Below, in pieces: positions 7,918 to 17,215 of a DNA stretch of 64,000 bases. Position 1 is the first letter of the stretch; every line of letters begins with the position of its first letter. Source of the DNA: Geminicoccaceae bacterium (GTDB taxonomy: Bacteria > Pseudomonadota > Alphaproteobacteria > Geminicoccales > Geminicoccaceae); the NCBI GenBank assembly GCA_028285265.1, contig JANQPX010000033.1:1-64000 (forward strand). The letters are read 5' to 3'. The position numbers and the translations under genes are program-made. The notes beneath the pieces are model-generated. The model made no database searches and had not been told where the DNA came from. It saw only the letters and a program-made list of their open reading frames with translations.

Positions 7918-9066
7918 ATGAACGATGATGTACGTGACGACGGCCAGGACAAACAATCCTTAGAGAACGACGAGCCGACATCAACGTCGCGTCGCGCCTT
8001 TATTAAAACAGCTACGGTTGCTTCCGGCGCTGCGGCGACGCTGACAGCCGGCCAGGGCGTCATGCACGAGCTCGACCTGGTTCGTCCCGCGCATGCCGCC
8101 GAGGGCGGCATCGAGGACACGCCTGTCGCTGAAAAGTGGTGGCCGTCACGCTGGGGCGAAGGCGACCAAACCGGTGCGACCAATCACATGTCACCGGAAG
8201 TCACGCTGGACGCCGCAAGCCTCATCCAGACCGGCAAAGTCTACAGCCTTGGCCGCGTCTATGAGTACGGTATGCCATTGTTTGGCCAGCGGGTGTTTGC
8301 ATTACGAATCCCTGGCGCCCCGACAGGAGGTGCGTTTGGTAAGAATCAGGTCATCTGGCATGACGAAATTCTCACCACTGAGATCGGTCAGGTCGGCACA
8401 CAGTTTGACGGACTAGGTCACATTGGCGCTCGCGTCGGCGAGGTTGGCGATCTCAATCAGGAGGTCTTCTACAACGGTTACACCACGCGGGATCTCCAGA
8501 ATAGCGATGCCGAAGCTGGATCGACGGTCGGTGCCTATGGCTTGCAAAAGCTTGGTATGGAGAACGTGAGGCCGTTTTTCTGTCGTGGGGTCATGTTTGA
8601 CGTCATGGGCCTGAAGGGGCGCATGTTGGATGCCGGCGAGGAGATCAGCGTCGCTGATCTACAAGCCTGCCTGGAACGTCAGAACATGACGGAGGATGAC
8701 ATCACTGAAGGTTGTGCTGCGCTATGGCGTACGGGCTGGGGTGAAGAATTGTGGATGAAGGACAACGCTCGGTTCAACTCAGGTGAGCCAGGGATTGGCG
8801 TCGAGGCTGCGGAGTGGTTAGCCGCCAAAGGGATCTCAGTGGGCGCTGCCGATTGCTGGGCGATCGAGGCTGTTCCTAATCCGGATCCCAATCTGGCGTT
8901 TCCGGTGCACCAGATTTTCCTGACCAAAAATGGCATTCACATTCTGGAGAATGTCCGCCTGGATCATCTGGCCGCCGACGGCATTTACAAGTTCGCCTTC
9001 ATCCTGTCCACGCTGCCGATCAAGGGAGCCACCGGCTCTCCGGGCAACCCGATTGCGGTCGTTTAG
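7918..9066 (+). CDS. Tat-exported cyclase-family (PF04199) metal-dependent hydrolase
   Basis: The start is ATG 7918, with GGGAGG at 7905-7910; the in-frame TTG at 7903 overlaps that site and is rejected. The N-terminus has a twin-arginine signal (SRRAFIK, about residues 23-29) followed by a hydrophobic stretch and cleavage near AHAAEGG, so the enzyme is exported folded. The rest is a cyclase/kynurenine-formamidase-like fold with ...VGTQFDGLGHIG, the variant of the family's THxDxxxH metal motif in which the first His is Gln. The WRTGWG and AADCWAIE segments are also typical. The substrate is unknown. Placement behind a Zur-type palindrome suggests a periplasmic hydrolase made under zinc limitation, perhaps using another metal (inference). 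Confidence 0.85.
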   Translation: MNDDVRDDGQDKQSLENDEPTSTSRRAFIKTATVASGAAATLTAGQGVMHELDLVRPAHAAEGGIEDTPVAEKWWPSRWGEGDQTGATNHMSPEVTLDAASLIQTGKVYSLGRVYEYGMPLFGQRVFALRIPGAPTGGAFGKNQVIWHDEILTTEIGQVGTQFDGLGHIGARVGEVGDLNQEVFYNGYTTRDLQNSDAEAGSTVGAYGLQKLGMENVRPFFCRGVMFDVMGLKGRMLDAGEEISVADLQACLERQNMTEDDITEGCAALWRTGWGEELWMKDNARFNSGEPGIGVEAAEWLAAKGISVGAADCWAIEAVPNPDPNLAFPVHQIFLTKNGIHILENVRLDHLAADGIYKFAFILSTLPIKGATGSPGNPIAVV

Positions 9067-9072
9067 ACAGCC

Positions 9073-10113
9073 TCAGTCACGGGCAAGGTGGGCGAGCCAA
9101 TCGCGCTCGATTCTATAGGCGAACAAGCGGCCGTCTGCATGGCCACCGAGCAAGTGAGTTCCATCCGGCGACCACGTAAGTGCTGTGACGGCACTGTCTG
9201 AAGGATCAGCAAGGCAGTGTCGTTGCGGCCGTGGCGCTAGACTCACCAAGTCAAGACTACCATCGTTGTATCCGGCCGCCGTCAAGGCAAGGTCTGGGTG
9301 AGCACACACTTGACCAATCAGTCCTTCGCTGTATCGCCCGAGCATACGCGGTGCGGCCGGCGGCAATTGGCCGTCCACGAATTGCCAAGCGCTCACGGTA
9401 TCAGCGCCGGAGGCAAGCAGCCACATACCGTCAGCACTCCAGCAAAGAGACTTAATTTTGTTGATGCATGGGCCAAGGCTGGCGTCTTGCCCAGACACCA
9501 GATCCCAGGCATGAAGTGTGTTCTCTTGTGTGGCCGTTACCACATAGCGTTGGTTTCGGCTCCAGTTCAGATTAAGATGCGAGCCACGGTGAAAGAGGCG
9601 CTTCGGCTCATTGCCTTGACCGTCCAGGGCCCAAAGGCTGACCCCGTTGTAGTGCGAAACCGCTAGGCGCTGACCGGCTTCGTCAAAACACATTCGGGCA
9701 ACGGTGCTTGGATGCCCCCCGAGAACACCGTCGTGTTGACCGTTGGCGTCCAAGAGCAGGACCTGTCGTCCATCGGCGATCGCCCTCAGTCCGTTCACGT
9801 GAGCAACCAGCTGATCAGGCCAAGAGCGCTCAAGCCGTGCCACTTCATGGGACCCATCTTCGGCGTGGACGTGATAGACAACGCCATCATCAGCCCCACA
9901 CAAAAAACCATGCGCATGGCAATCGGGGCAGAGAGCAAGAACCGCACCTTCGGTGATAGACCAGGCCCTTAGACGTTGATTCTGGCCGACAAGATCAATC
10001 ACGCGAACATATCCGTCGCCGCCACCGAAGGCAGCAAAATGCCCACTGGACTCGAAACAAACACCGGTCAGAGGCGCGTCAACATCCCATTGATCCAGCC
10101 AATATTCGCTCAT
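9073..10113 (-). CDS. WD40-repeat protein beside COG0523 GTPase
   Basis: A complete 346-residue beta-propeller with about seven blades and no signal peptide, so it is cytoplasmic. Typical blade ends are VRVID, VSLWAL, LHAWDL and VSAWQF. It is paralogous to the truncated WD40 gene at the left edge. It follows the COG0523 gene at 10244-11587 on the same strand with a 130-nt gap, and its end is only 6 nt from the convergent cyclase gene. A Cys pair (LCPDCHAHGF) near residue 63 could bind metal. A scaffold role for the neighbouring metallochaperone is inferred from the repeated association. Confidence 0.85.
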   Translation of the reverse strand: MSEYWLDQWDVDAPLTGVCFESSGHFAAFGGGDGYVRVIDLVGQNQRLRAWSITEGAVLALCPDCHAHGFLCGADDGVVYHVHAEDGSHEVARLERSWPDQLVAHVNGLRAIADGRQVLLLDANGQHDGVLGGHPSTVARMCFDEAGQRLAVSHYNGVSLWALDGQGNEPKRLFHRGSHLNLNWSRNQRYVVTATQENTLHAWDLVSGQDASLGPCINKIKSLCWSADGMWLLASGADTVSAWQFVDGQLPPAAPRMLGRYSEGLIGQVCAHPDLALTAAGYNDGSLDLVSLAPRPQRHCLADPSDSAVTALTWSPDGTHLLGGHADGRLFAYRIERDWLAHLARD

Positions 10114-10243
10114 CGTCTGTCGTTGAACCGACGACTTATGGATATCGGCGAGTCAGAGACCATCGACCAACTTAGCCAGGCACACAAGGCGATGGTTGAC
10201 CTGTATCGGTTGAGTTGGGTGGGACGTGTTTCGGCAACGGATC

Positions 10244-11587
10244 TCACCCTATCTGGCAACCACGTAGTCCCTGTTCCAACGCGTCCTCTTCCAAGTTACG
10301 GCCAATGAAAACGAGCCGATTGGAAGGTGGCTGGTCACCCCAAGCATCACCGGGCTGACCGTCGAAAAGCATGTGCACGCCCTGGAACACGAAGCGCCGG
10401 TCTTCCCCTGCGATGGCCACAATGCCCTTCAGGCGAAAGATGTCAGGACCTCTAGTCTGCAGTAGTCGACTGAGCCAAGCATTGAGGGCAGCACCATCGA
10501 GTTCCCCATCGAGTTCTAACGCAACCGAACCAACGCTGTCGTCATGCGTATGCGCCGGATTGAAAACATGCTCGGCAACCGCGCTGAGGTCATCGCCGTT
10601 GGAGTCGAAAAAGCGAGCATTGAACTCCTCCGGCATGTGCTCCGTGAACAGCGCGTAAAGGCCGGGCTTATCACTCTCCAAGGTGTATTCATAGTGGTCG
10701 GCACCGGAGAGGGTTAGTGTCCAGAGGGTGGTTCCTGGAGATAAAGCACCGCCTGGCTGAAGGGTATCTGCAGACGCAGAAAAACGGGCAAAAACCCGCT
10801 CAGCAGCATCCATCAGCGCTTCCGGCGTTGCCTCATCGATGGGCTCCAGCACCGCTGACATCGCTGGGTCGGGGCCGTTCTCGAGCTTGAAGATCGCTTT
10901 GCGATCAAGGCGCAGCACGCCACCCCATTCGAACGGGTATTCGGGCTCGAGAAAGCTTGGCTTGAGTTCAAGCGCACGATCGAGATCAAAGCCGCCGACA
11001 TTAAGCACCTGCTCCATCGGAGCGTCAGCCATTTGCACCCGCTCGATCTTGGCCATGGCATTCATCGCCCGCAGACGCTGCTCCAGTGACTCGAGCTCGC
11101 TTTCGTCAACCAGATCGATTTTGTTGATTAAGATCACGTCGGCAAACGCAATCTGCGATGTCGCTTCATCGCTGTCGTCAAGATGCAGCTCGGCATGCTT
11201 TGCGTCGACCAGTGTGATGACGCCATCCAAGTTAAAGGCATCACGGGTGTCCTCATCGACGAAGAACGTCTGCGCCACGGGTCCAGGATCCGCTAACCCT
11301 GTGGTCTCCAATAGGATACGGTCGAACTTGTCACGACGCTTGACGAGGTTCCCTAGGATGCGGATCAAGTCACCGCGGACGGTGCAACAGATGCAGCCGT
11401 TATTCATTTCGAAGATTTCTTCGTCGGCGTTGATCACGAGTTCCTGATCGACACCGATCTCGCCAAACTCATTTTCGATCACGGCGATACGCTGACCGTG
11501 GTTTTCAGTCAGAATACGGTTAAGCAATGTCGTCTTGCCGCTGCCGAGGAATCCTGTCAGCACGGTTACGGGTATATTTTGAGTCAT
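10244..11587 (-). CDS. COG0523 GTPase, long form (447 aa), paralogue D
   Basis: A G3E GTPase with Walker A GFLGSGKT (12-19), [13 protein letters not shown], the metal motif CICC (65-68), [10 protein letters not shown] and NKID. It is longer than the other copies because of an inserted acidic domain between the G domain and the CobW C-terminal domain (about residues 215-340: LEPIDEAT..., [16 protein letters not shown]). The His-rich loop is reduced to a short NPAHTHDD. This form differs from paralogues A, B and E and may serve another client or metal. It precedes the WD40 gene in a likely operon. No clear Zur palindrome was found in the 120 nt upstream. Confidence 0.9.
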   Translation of the reverse strand: MTQNIPVTVLTGFLGSGKTTLLNRILTENHGQRIAVIENEFGEIGVDQELVINADEEIFEMNNGCICCTVRGDLIRILGNLVKRRDKFDRILLETTGLADPGPVAQTFFVDEDTRDAFNLDGVITLVDAKHAELHLDDSDEATSQIAFADVILINKIDLVDESELESLEQRLRAMNAMAKIERVQMADAPMEQVLNVGGFDLDRALELKPSFLEPEYPFEWGGVLRLDRKAIFKLENGPDPAMSAVLEPIDEATPEALMDAAERVFARFSASADTLQPGGALSPGTTLWTLTLSGADHYEYTLESDKPGLYALFTEHMPEEFNARFFDSNGDDLSAVAEHVFNPAHTHDDSVGSVALELDGELDGAALNAWLSRLLQTRGPDIFRLKGIVAIAGEDRRFVFQGVHMLFDGQPGDAWGDQPPSNRLVFIGRNLEEDALEQGLRGCQIG

Positions 11588-12334
11588 TCGTCAAGCCTAC
11601 CTGTTTGAAGGATCAGCTTAGCGTGGCGCTAGGCGAATTTCGAGACTATCTGACGGGCGAATGTCGTAAATCATCCCGGAAACAGCGATGCTGCCAACGT
11701 TAGAGCCCTCGAACCCCACGGGTAGAGAACGAGTGTAGTCAGACAAGGAACCTCACATCGCTCCTCCCACGAACCGTTACTCTTGCTCCTCAGAGCGTGT
11801 GATTGCTGACAGACAACGAGAATCCATGAAAAACGACACAGAAACCTAAAGAGAGGGTCTCACAGATTGGTCGCCAATTCGATGATATGTCCTGAATTCC
11901 TTCCTTTCACTCTGACGTCATAAGATTGACTTCTATCAACGTCCTCATGCCATGCGAAACCGTGGTTCGGCTCGAACTTTGGGCGCTTCGAAGGATACGC
12001 ACTCCCGAAGCCGTTTCGGCAATTGACCTTTTGATCCGCAAGAGCCTCCATGCTTGGCATCGACCTTGCTTTTTTGCATGCTGATTAAACCCGTGTGGTG
12101 ACGTACTTTCGCAGCTTGAACATATGGTTGAGACTATCAAAACGGTCCTTCTGATGCCTGATGACGACAACCCGGCCAGTATCTCAACAGCGGGACTTCT
12201 GAGCCCCCACGAACTTCAGCTCGTGTTCCACCAATGAGGCCGAAAGGCCAACTCGAAACAGCGATTGATCGATGTCCCAAAGGGGCACACTCACAGGGTA
12301 CCTTTCGCCGCCCAAACGCAAAGCAGGAGCCGCT
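11588..12334. other. Intergenic, about 750 nt, no recognised content
   Basis: This stretch lies between two divergent genes. Short frames on the minus strand (11860-12170) have no recognisable motif or good start site. I see no operator-like palindrome. Confidence 0.5.
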
Positions 12335-13609
12335 ATGTTTGACCTGATCGTCAAGAACGCCACGCTAACGGATGGTCGAACAGGCATCGACATCGCCTGC
12401 AAGGACGGCGTGATCACCGCGGTCGAATCGGGAATCACGGCCGACGCTGAGACACTAATCGACGCCAAAGGCTATCTCCTCTCCCCTCCCTTTGTGGATC
12501 CACACTTCCATATGGATGCGACCCTGTCGCTCGGGACGCCAAGGGTGAACATGTCGGGCACCTTGCTGGAGGGTATTGCGCTTTGGGGTGAGCTGAAACC
12601 GATCCAATCGGTGGAGGACATTGTCGAGCGCGCGCTCAGATACTGTGAACTGGCCATCGCAAAAGGCATTGGCGCGATTCGCAGCCACGTCGATATCTGC
12701 GATGACGAGCTTAAAGGCGTGCGCGCGCTGTTAGAGGTCCGCGAAAAAGTCAGGGATCACATCGATCTACAGCTGGTCGCGTTTCCCCAGGACGGCGTCC
12801 TGCGAGACCCAACGGCAAAGGACAACATGATCCGAGCGTTGGATTTGGGCGTGGATGTCGTGGGCGGCATCCCGCACTTCGAACGCACCATGGCCGATGG
12901 CGCCGATAGCGTGCGGCTGCTTTGTGAAATCGCTGCTGAGCGCGGACTGTTGGTCGATCTTCATTGCGATGAGAGCGACGATCCCTTGAGCCGTCACATC
13001 GAGACTCTGGCCTGCGAGACGCAGCGTCTCGGTCTACAGGGCCGTGTGACCGGGTCGCATCTGACCTCGATGCATTCCATGGACAGCTACTATGTCTCGA
13101 AACTGATCCCGCTCATGGTCGAAGCCGGCGTCTACGCCATCCCCAACCCTGCGATCAACATCATGCTGCAGGGCCGGCACGACACCTACCCGAAACGCCG
13201 TGGCCTGACCCGTGTGCGCGAATTGCGCGACGCTGGCATCACCGTGGCCTTCGGGTCGGATTGCGTCATGGATCCTTGGTATTCCCTGGGCAAGGCCGAC
13301 ATGCTCGACATCGCCTTCATGGGACTACATGTGGGCCAACTCTCCAGCATCGCCGATATGGAATGGTGCTTTGATGCCGTCACGGAAAATGGCGCACGCA
13401 TCATGGGCCTAGACGGCTACGGACTTGCCAAAGGCTGCAACGCAAACTTCGTGTTGCTTCAGGCGAAGGGTAAAACCGATGCAATCAGGCTTAGGGCGCA
13501 TCGACTGACGGTCGTCCGTCGGGGCAAGGTGATCTCAACGTCGAATGAAGTCACCCACCAACTCGACGCGCTCTCCGGCCGATCCCTAAATGAAGCGATG
13601 TCGACTTAG
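12335..13609 (+). CDS. codA: Cytosine deaminase-type amidohydrolase (CodA family)
   Basis: The start is ATG 12335, preceded by AGGAG; the in-frame ATG at 12272 has no such site. The 424-residue product matches E. coli CodA with a constant offset of four. It has HxH at 57/59, Gln152 in FPQDG, His210 and Glu213 in HCDE, His242 in GSHLTSMHS and the metal Asp309 in GSDCVMDPWY. The family hydrolyses cytosine or related amino-pyrimidines or triazines in the cytoplasm using one Fe or Zn. Two active-site residues differ: Ser308 for His312 and Cys310 for Asp314 of CodA. Position 314 is known to influence specificity, so the natural substrate may not be cytosine. No permease (CodB) is adjacent. Confidence 0.88.
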   Translation: MFDLIVKNATLTDGRTGIDIACKDGVITAVESGITADAETLIDAKGYLLSPPFVDPHFHMDATLSLGTPRVNMSGTLLEGIALWGELKPIQSVEDIVERALRYCELAIAKGIGAIRSHVDICDDELKGVRALLEVREKVRDHIDLQLVAFPQDGVLRDPTAKDNMIRALDLGVDVVGGIPHFERTMADGADSVRLLCEIAAERGLLVDLHCDESDDPLSRHIETLACETQRLGLQGRVTGSHLTSMHSMDSYYVSKLIPLMVEAGVYAIPNPAINIMLQGRHDTYPKRRGLTRVRELRDAGITVAFGSDCVMDPWYSLGKADMLDIAFMGLHVGQLSSIADMEWCFDAVTENGARIMGLDGYGLAKGCNANFVLLQAKGKTDAIRLRAHRLTVVRRGKVISTSNEVTHQLDALSGRSLNEAMST

Positions 13610-13699
13610 GGGCCTCTTTGGGGACTTCCTGCAGATGCAAGGCATGGGCCCGTTGCCCGGCATGCCAACGGCAGTCTTTCACTGTCCTTGAAGATCGCG

Positions 13700-14116
13700 T
13701 TATCCGTCGCGTCCGGGTTCGTTCCGATCATTGGAGAACAGCGCGATCTTGTTGCCTTGAGGATCGCGCAGGTAGCCAACATAAAAGTAAGGTCCGTACG
13801 CGGCACGGAAACCCGGCTGACCCTCGTCAGAACCGCCTGCGGCAAGCGCCGCGGCGTGAAGGTCACGAACCTGCTTTTGGCTGCGAGCTTTGAAGGCGAT
13901 CATCGTGCCGTTTCCAGCCGAGGCCGGACGTCCATCGAATGTTGGTCTAATGTAGAGCTCCGGCAGTTCGATAGGCTGGCCCGGTTGTTCAGGTAGTGCG
14001 CAGCTAATACCTTCAGGCCCTTCCGTCAGCTCGTAATTGAGAGCTGGAAGAAGCGCGGCGTAAAACCGCTTCGCGCTGGCGATGTCGTCAGCACCGATGG
14101 TGACATAGGAAATCAT
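13700..14116 (-). CDS. VOC (glyoxalase/dioxygenase-fold) family protein
   Basis: A 138-residue single-module vicinal-oxygen-chelate protein. It begins ISYVTIGADDIASAKRFY, with central YIRPTFDGRPAS and GNGTMIAFKA segments and a C-terminal YFYVGYLRDPQGNKIALF typical of PF00903. The start at 14116 has AGGGA upstream on the minus strand; the frame stays open to 14320, but that extension has no match to the family. The usual metal His is not conserved in a pattern I can assign, so catalytic activity is uncertain. It is convergent with the deaminase gene. Confidence 0.8.
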   Translation of the reverse strand: MISYVTIGADDIASAKRFYAALLPALNYELTEGPEGISCALPEQPGQPIELPELYIRPTFDGRPASAGNGTMIAFKARSQKQVRDLHAAALAAGGSDEGQPGFRAAYGPYFYVGYLRDPQGNKIALFSNDRNEPGRDG

Positions 14117-14450
14117 CCTGTCTGTTCCCTTTTTGGTCGATTGGTCATGGCCATGAGACAATGCGCCATCTCGGGCCAACATGACTCCGCTCAACAAAGT
14201 CCGATATTGACCTTCTAGTTCACCAAATCCCTTAAAGGCTAAATCCACCCCTGCCCCACTCTCAATATTCCCCATCGCGTCCAGTAAATTCTCGCAGCAT
14301 ACAAAGGCGTTAAAGGCCATGTCTGTCGGAATTCAGTTCCAATGGCGCAACGATCAGATGTGGAGAAAGAACTAAATTTCCACGCTCATCTAAAAGCGAC
14401 AACATCGACTGAACCAGCGGATTATATGAGCGATGAAGTCACGCATCAGC
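14117..14450. other. Intergenic, about 330 nt, no recognised content
   Basis: An open stretch in frame with the VOC gene (14117-14320) shows no recognisable domain and is taken as non-coding. Nothing else was identified. Confidence 0.4.
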
Positions 14451-15050
14451 TTAGAGCCACAACGGCACAATCGAGAGTCCGAGGAGGAAACCGAACAATT
14501 TGTTCGCGACCTGCCACTGGACATCGGTTTTGAGAAGTTGGCCAAGTCTAGCGCCGAGCAGGCACCAAAGCGATGCTGAAACCGAGCCGATCACTATAAA
14601 TGCACCACCAAGCATCGCGGCGAGCTCAACCGTCGAGCTTGATAGACCTGCAAAAGCTGCTGAAGCGGCTATGCCAAGTGTCCATACCTTGGCGTTGATC
14701 CAGATCAGAGCGAAACCTTGAACGAACCCCACGGGCTTTTCTGAAACGCCGGATGCCGACGGCGCACCTTGTTGCGCGATCGTCCATGCAAGATAGAGCA
14801 GGTAAAGGGTTCCAAGCAGACGCAGGGCGAGTTCAAGCGCTGAGAAGGTCTGTAACATCGCACCAAGACCGCCTGCGATTGTCGCTATCAGACTGCCCAT
14901 GCCGAAGCAGATACCAGCCATGAGCGGAACGCTCCGGGTGTAGCCAAATCGGGTTCCAGACGCTGTGACGAGAGTGGTCGCCCCACCTGGGCTAGCGGTA
15001 GCCAGAAAGACGAATCCGATGAGCGTCAGAAATCCTGCACCATCCATCAT
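14451..15050 (-). CDS. LysE/RhtB-family amino-acid exporter
   Basis: A 199-residue inner-membrane protein with six predicted membrane segments. The family's N-terminal TASPGGATTLVTASG motif is a variant of the usual PGP, followed by GFVQGFALIWINAKVW. LysE/RhtB proteins export amino acids or analogues by proton exchange. A second, less similar LysE protein lies at 41432-42043. The gene is followed on the same strand by no close partner; the acetyltransferase upstream is 73 nt away and may be cotranscribed. Confidence 0.88.
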   Translation of the reverse strand: MMDGAGFLTLIGFVFLATASPGGATTLVTASGTRFGYTRSVPLMAGICFGMGSLIATIAGGLGAMLQTFSALELALRLLGTLYLLYLAWTIAQQGAPSASGVSEKPVGFVQGFALIWINAKVWTLGIAASAAFAGLSSSTVELAAMLGGAFIVIGSVSASLWCLLGARLGQLLKTDVQWQVANKLFGFLLGLSIVPLWL

Positions 15051-15123
15051 GGCTCATCCCCGACGCCTGCGAGGGACAATGCAGCGGTGACCGGAAGAAT
15101 GAGGCCAAATGTGGCCAACACGT

Positions 15124-15645
15124 TCATGAGGGAGCTGAAGGGTACGGTCGCTCGTCAAGCATCAATTGCATAAAGATCAGATCGAGCCACTGTTTGAATT
15201 TTGCGCCAACCTCCCGCATGTGCCCCATCTGCTCGAACCCATGCCGCCGATGTAGCCGGATTGACGCCTGGTTCGAGGCCTCGATCCCGGCGATCATCAC
15301 GTGTTTCTTCAGGTCCTTCGCACGATCGATAAGTGCCGGAAGCAAGAGGTTTCCAACGCCTCTACCGCGATGATCGGCTTGCACGTAAAGGGAATGCTCG
15401 ACGGTGTAGCGATAACCATCCCATGCGCGCCAGTCTCCGAAAGTAGCGAATCCGACGGTCTTTTTGTCTTCACGCTGGGCGACAAGAACCGGGTATCCCA
15501 ATTGCTTGCGCTCTCGAAACCATTCCTTTCGGTTCTGAAAATCCACGCTGGCCTCATTCCAGATCGCGGTCGTATTGGCGACCGCTTCGTTGTAGATCTC
15601 GAGGATGGCGGGTAGATCATCTTCCGTCGCATCGAGGATGTTCAT
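15124..15645 (-). CDS. GNAT acetyltransferase, PAT/MddA-like
   Basis: The start at ATG 15645 gives MNILDATEDDLPAILEIYN, the usual N-terminus of the phosphinothricin/methionine-sulfone acetyltransferase branch; the upstream in-frame ATG at 15702 adds a non-homologous tail. The acetyl-CoA loop is HRGRGVG, and NQASIRLHRRHGFEQMG is the characteristic C-terminal strand-helix. The family N-acetylates glutamate or methionine analogues such as methionine sulfoximine. It is divergent from, and almost touching, an XRE-cupin regulator, and upstream of a LysE exporter, which together suggest detoxification of an amino-acid analogue (inference). Confidence 0.87.
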   Translation of the reverse strand: MNILDATEDDLPAILEIYNEAVANTTAIWNEASVDFQNRKEWFRERKQLGYPVLVAQREDKKTVGFATFGDWRAWDGYRYTVEHSLYVQADHRGRGVGNLLLPALIDRAKDLKKHVMIAGIEASNQASIRLHRRHGFEQMGHMREVGAKFKQWLDLIFMQLMLDERPYPSAPS

Positions 15646-15673
15646 GGCAGGCAAATCCAAAAAGCAGACCGGT

Positions 15674-16261
15674 ATGGATGAATCTAATATATTAGACAAC
15701 ACATCCGCAGGTCTAGCCCAACGGATCAGGGATGAGCGCTTAGCGCGCTCTTGGTCATTGGATGAAATGGCGAAGCGATCAGGTGTCTCACGCGCTATGA
15801 TTCATCGCGTGGAGAGCGGTGCATCGAGCCCAACGGCTGCGCTTTTAGGAAAGATCTCGGGAGCTTTCAGGATCAGTATGCCGGCGCTGTTGCGCGAAGC
15901 GCCATCGCACAATGGCATTCGGTTGGTGCGTGCCGATCAACGCTCTTCTTGGCGTGACCCCGATACAGGATACATCCGCGAGCAGATCAGTTCAGTCTCA
16001 ACCAACACGGCACGCAGGGATCGCAATCCTGAAATCACCAGGGTGACCCTGCCGCCCGACGCACGCGTCCCTTTTCCGAGCGACGCCTTTGACTTCATCT
16101 CACAAGCCATTTGGGTTCTGGAGGGAACGCTCCACTTTGTCGAAGGGGACCACGTCCATCAACTCGAGAAAGACGATTGTCTAACGCTCGGTGATCCCAC
16201 GGACTGCGTGTTCGAAAACCGATCTGATCTGCCCTGCATCTATGTCGTTGTGGTGACCTGA
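15674..16261 (+). CDS. XRE-family regulator with cupin domain
   Basis: A helix-turn-helix (LAQRIRDERLARSWSLDEMAKRSGVSRAMIHRVESG read in two parts: RIRDERLARSWSLDEMAKRS, then GVSRAMIHRVESG) is followed by a linker and a C-terminal cupin (about residues 110-195: GYIREQ..., WVLEGTLHF, LGDPTDCVFEN). Such proteins sense a small molecule in the cupin and regulate adjacent genes. The start is taken at ATG 15674; ATG 15644 in frame would overlap the start codon of the divergent acetyltransferase. The intergenic space is under 30 nt, so the regulator almost certainly controls both itself and the acetyltransferase. Confidence 0.85.
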   Translation: MDESNILDNTSAGLAQRIRDERLARSWSLDEMAKRSGVSRAMIHRVESGASSPTAALLGKISGAFRISMPALLREAPSHNGIRLVRADQRSSWRDPDTGYIREQISSVSTNTARRDRNPEITRVTLPPDARVPFPSDAFDFISQAIWVLEGTLHFVEGDHVHQLEKDDCLTLGDPTDCVFENRSDLPCIYVVVVT

Positions 16262-16324
16262 CGCCGACACCTAGCCAACGATGATGGGTCTGCTTTAGCC
16301 CGTTCTTCACCTCTCACGGTCTCG

Positions 16325-17206
16325 CTACGTCTTGTCATGAACCCGTTCGGTCGATTTGTAGATCGACGACTGCCTGTAATAGTCCTCGAAACCAATGCGC
16401 TGGCGAAGCTCGGCAAAATTCATGAGATGATGTCCCCGCTGTTCGCCGATCTTCATGGATTCTAGAGTCTCCACCATCGCCCTCATCGCCGCGGCCATTA
16501 GGGAAAGCGGATAGGCAGCGATTCGATACCCGATGTCCTCGAGAACTTCCGGCGGCAAATCGGGTGTTTCACCGCCTTCAACGATGTTGGCCATGTTCGG
16601 TTTGGGAAGCGCTTCGCAGATAGTTCGCATTTCCACTTCAGATTTCGGTGCTTCAACGAACAAGATGTCGGCACCGAGATCAGCGAATCTGGCGGCCCGA
16701 TCGATGGCTTCGGCGAGGCCCAACGTGTGTCGGGCATCAGTACGGGCGAGGATTAGGATATCCGCACCTTCCTCGCGCGCATCGACGGCCGCTCGAATAC
16801 GGTCGAAGGCTTCGTCACGCCCGACCACATCCTTTCCAGGTGTATGACCGCAGCGTTTGGGGGCGAGTTGATCCTCGATCATCACGGCGGCGCAGCCAGC
16901 GCGTGCTAAGCCGCTGACTGTGCGACGCACATTCATAGCGTTGCCATAGCCGGTATCGCCATCGCCGATTAGCGGGATAGTGATTGCTTCCAAAATGTTG
17001 CGCGCCTGATCCTGCACCTCGGCATAGCTCATCAAACCAAGATCGGGCTGACCGATCCGGCTGGCAGATGCAGCAAAGCCTGACATGAAGGTGAGTTCGA
17101 ACCCTGCCTGCTCGATCAGCTTGGCAGAGAGTGCGTCATAGCAGCAGGGCATCGTCAGAAGTTCATCGCGGGCCAGAAGCGTGCGCAGGCGATCAGCAGG
17201 TGTCAT
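16325..17206 (-). CDS. Isocitrate lyase/PEP mutase-family enzyme
   Basis: A 293-residue TIM-barrel protein. It has a GDGDTGYGN Mg-binding segment, the MIEDQ strand and the flexible catalytic loop PKRCGH (KxCGH type), then ARTDA and FVEAP. The family includes methylisocitrate lyase, 2,3-dimethylmalate lyase, oxaloacetate decarboxylase and carboxyphosphonoenolpyruvate synthase; it cleaves C-C bonds in 2-oxo or hydroxy acids. The exact substrate is not clear. It starts 9 nt after the TRAP large-permease gene, so it probably acts on the imported organic acid. Confidence 0.88.
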   Translation of the reverse strand: MTPADRLRTLLARDELLTMPCCYDALSAKLIEQAGFELTFMSGFAASASRIGQPDLGLMSYAEVQDQARNILEAITIPLIGDGDTGYGNAMNVRRTVSGLARAGCAAVMIEDQLAPKRCGHTPGKDVVGRDEAFDRIRAAVDAREEGADILILARTDARHTLGLAEAIDRAARFADLGADILFVEAPKSEVEMRTICEALPKPNMANIVEGGETPDLPPEVLEDIGYRIAAYPLSLMAAAMRAMVETLESMKIGEQRGHHLMNFAELRQRIGFEDYYRQSSIYKSTERVHDKT

Positions 17207-17215
17207 GTTCTGGCC

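Noticed and set aside
11860..12170. Minus-strand frames upstream of the CodA gene
   Set aside because: They resemble no family and have no ribosome site; considered as a possible transposase relic but no motif supports it.
14117..14320. Open upstream extension of the VOC gene
   Set aside because: No similarity to the fold and a better-placed ribosome site precedes the internal ATG.
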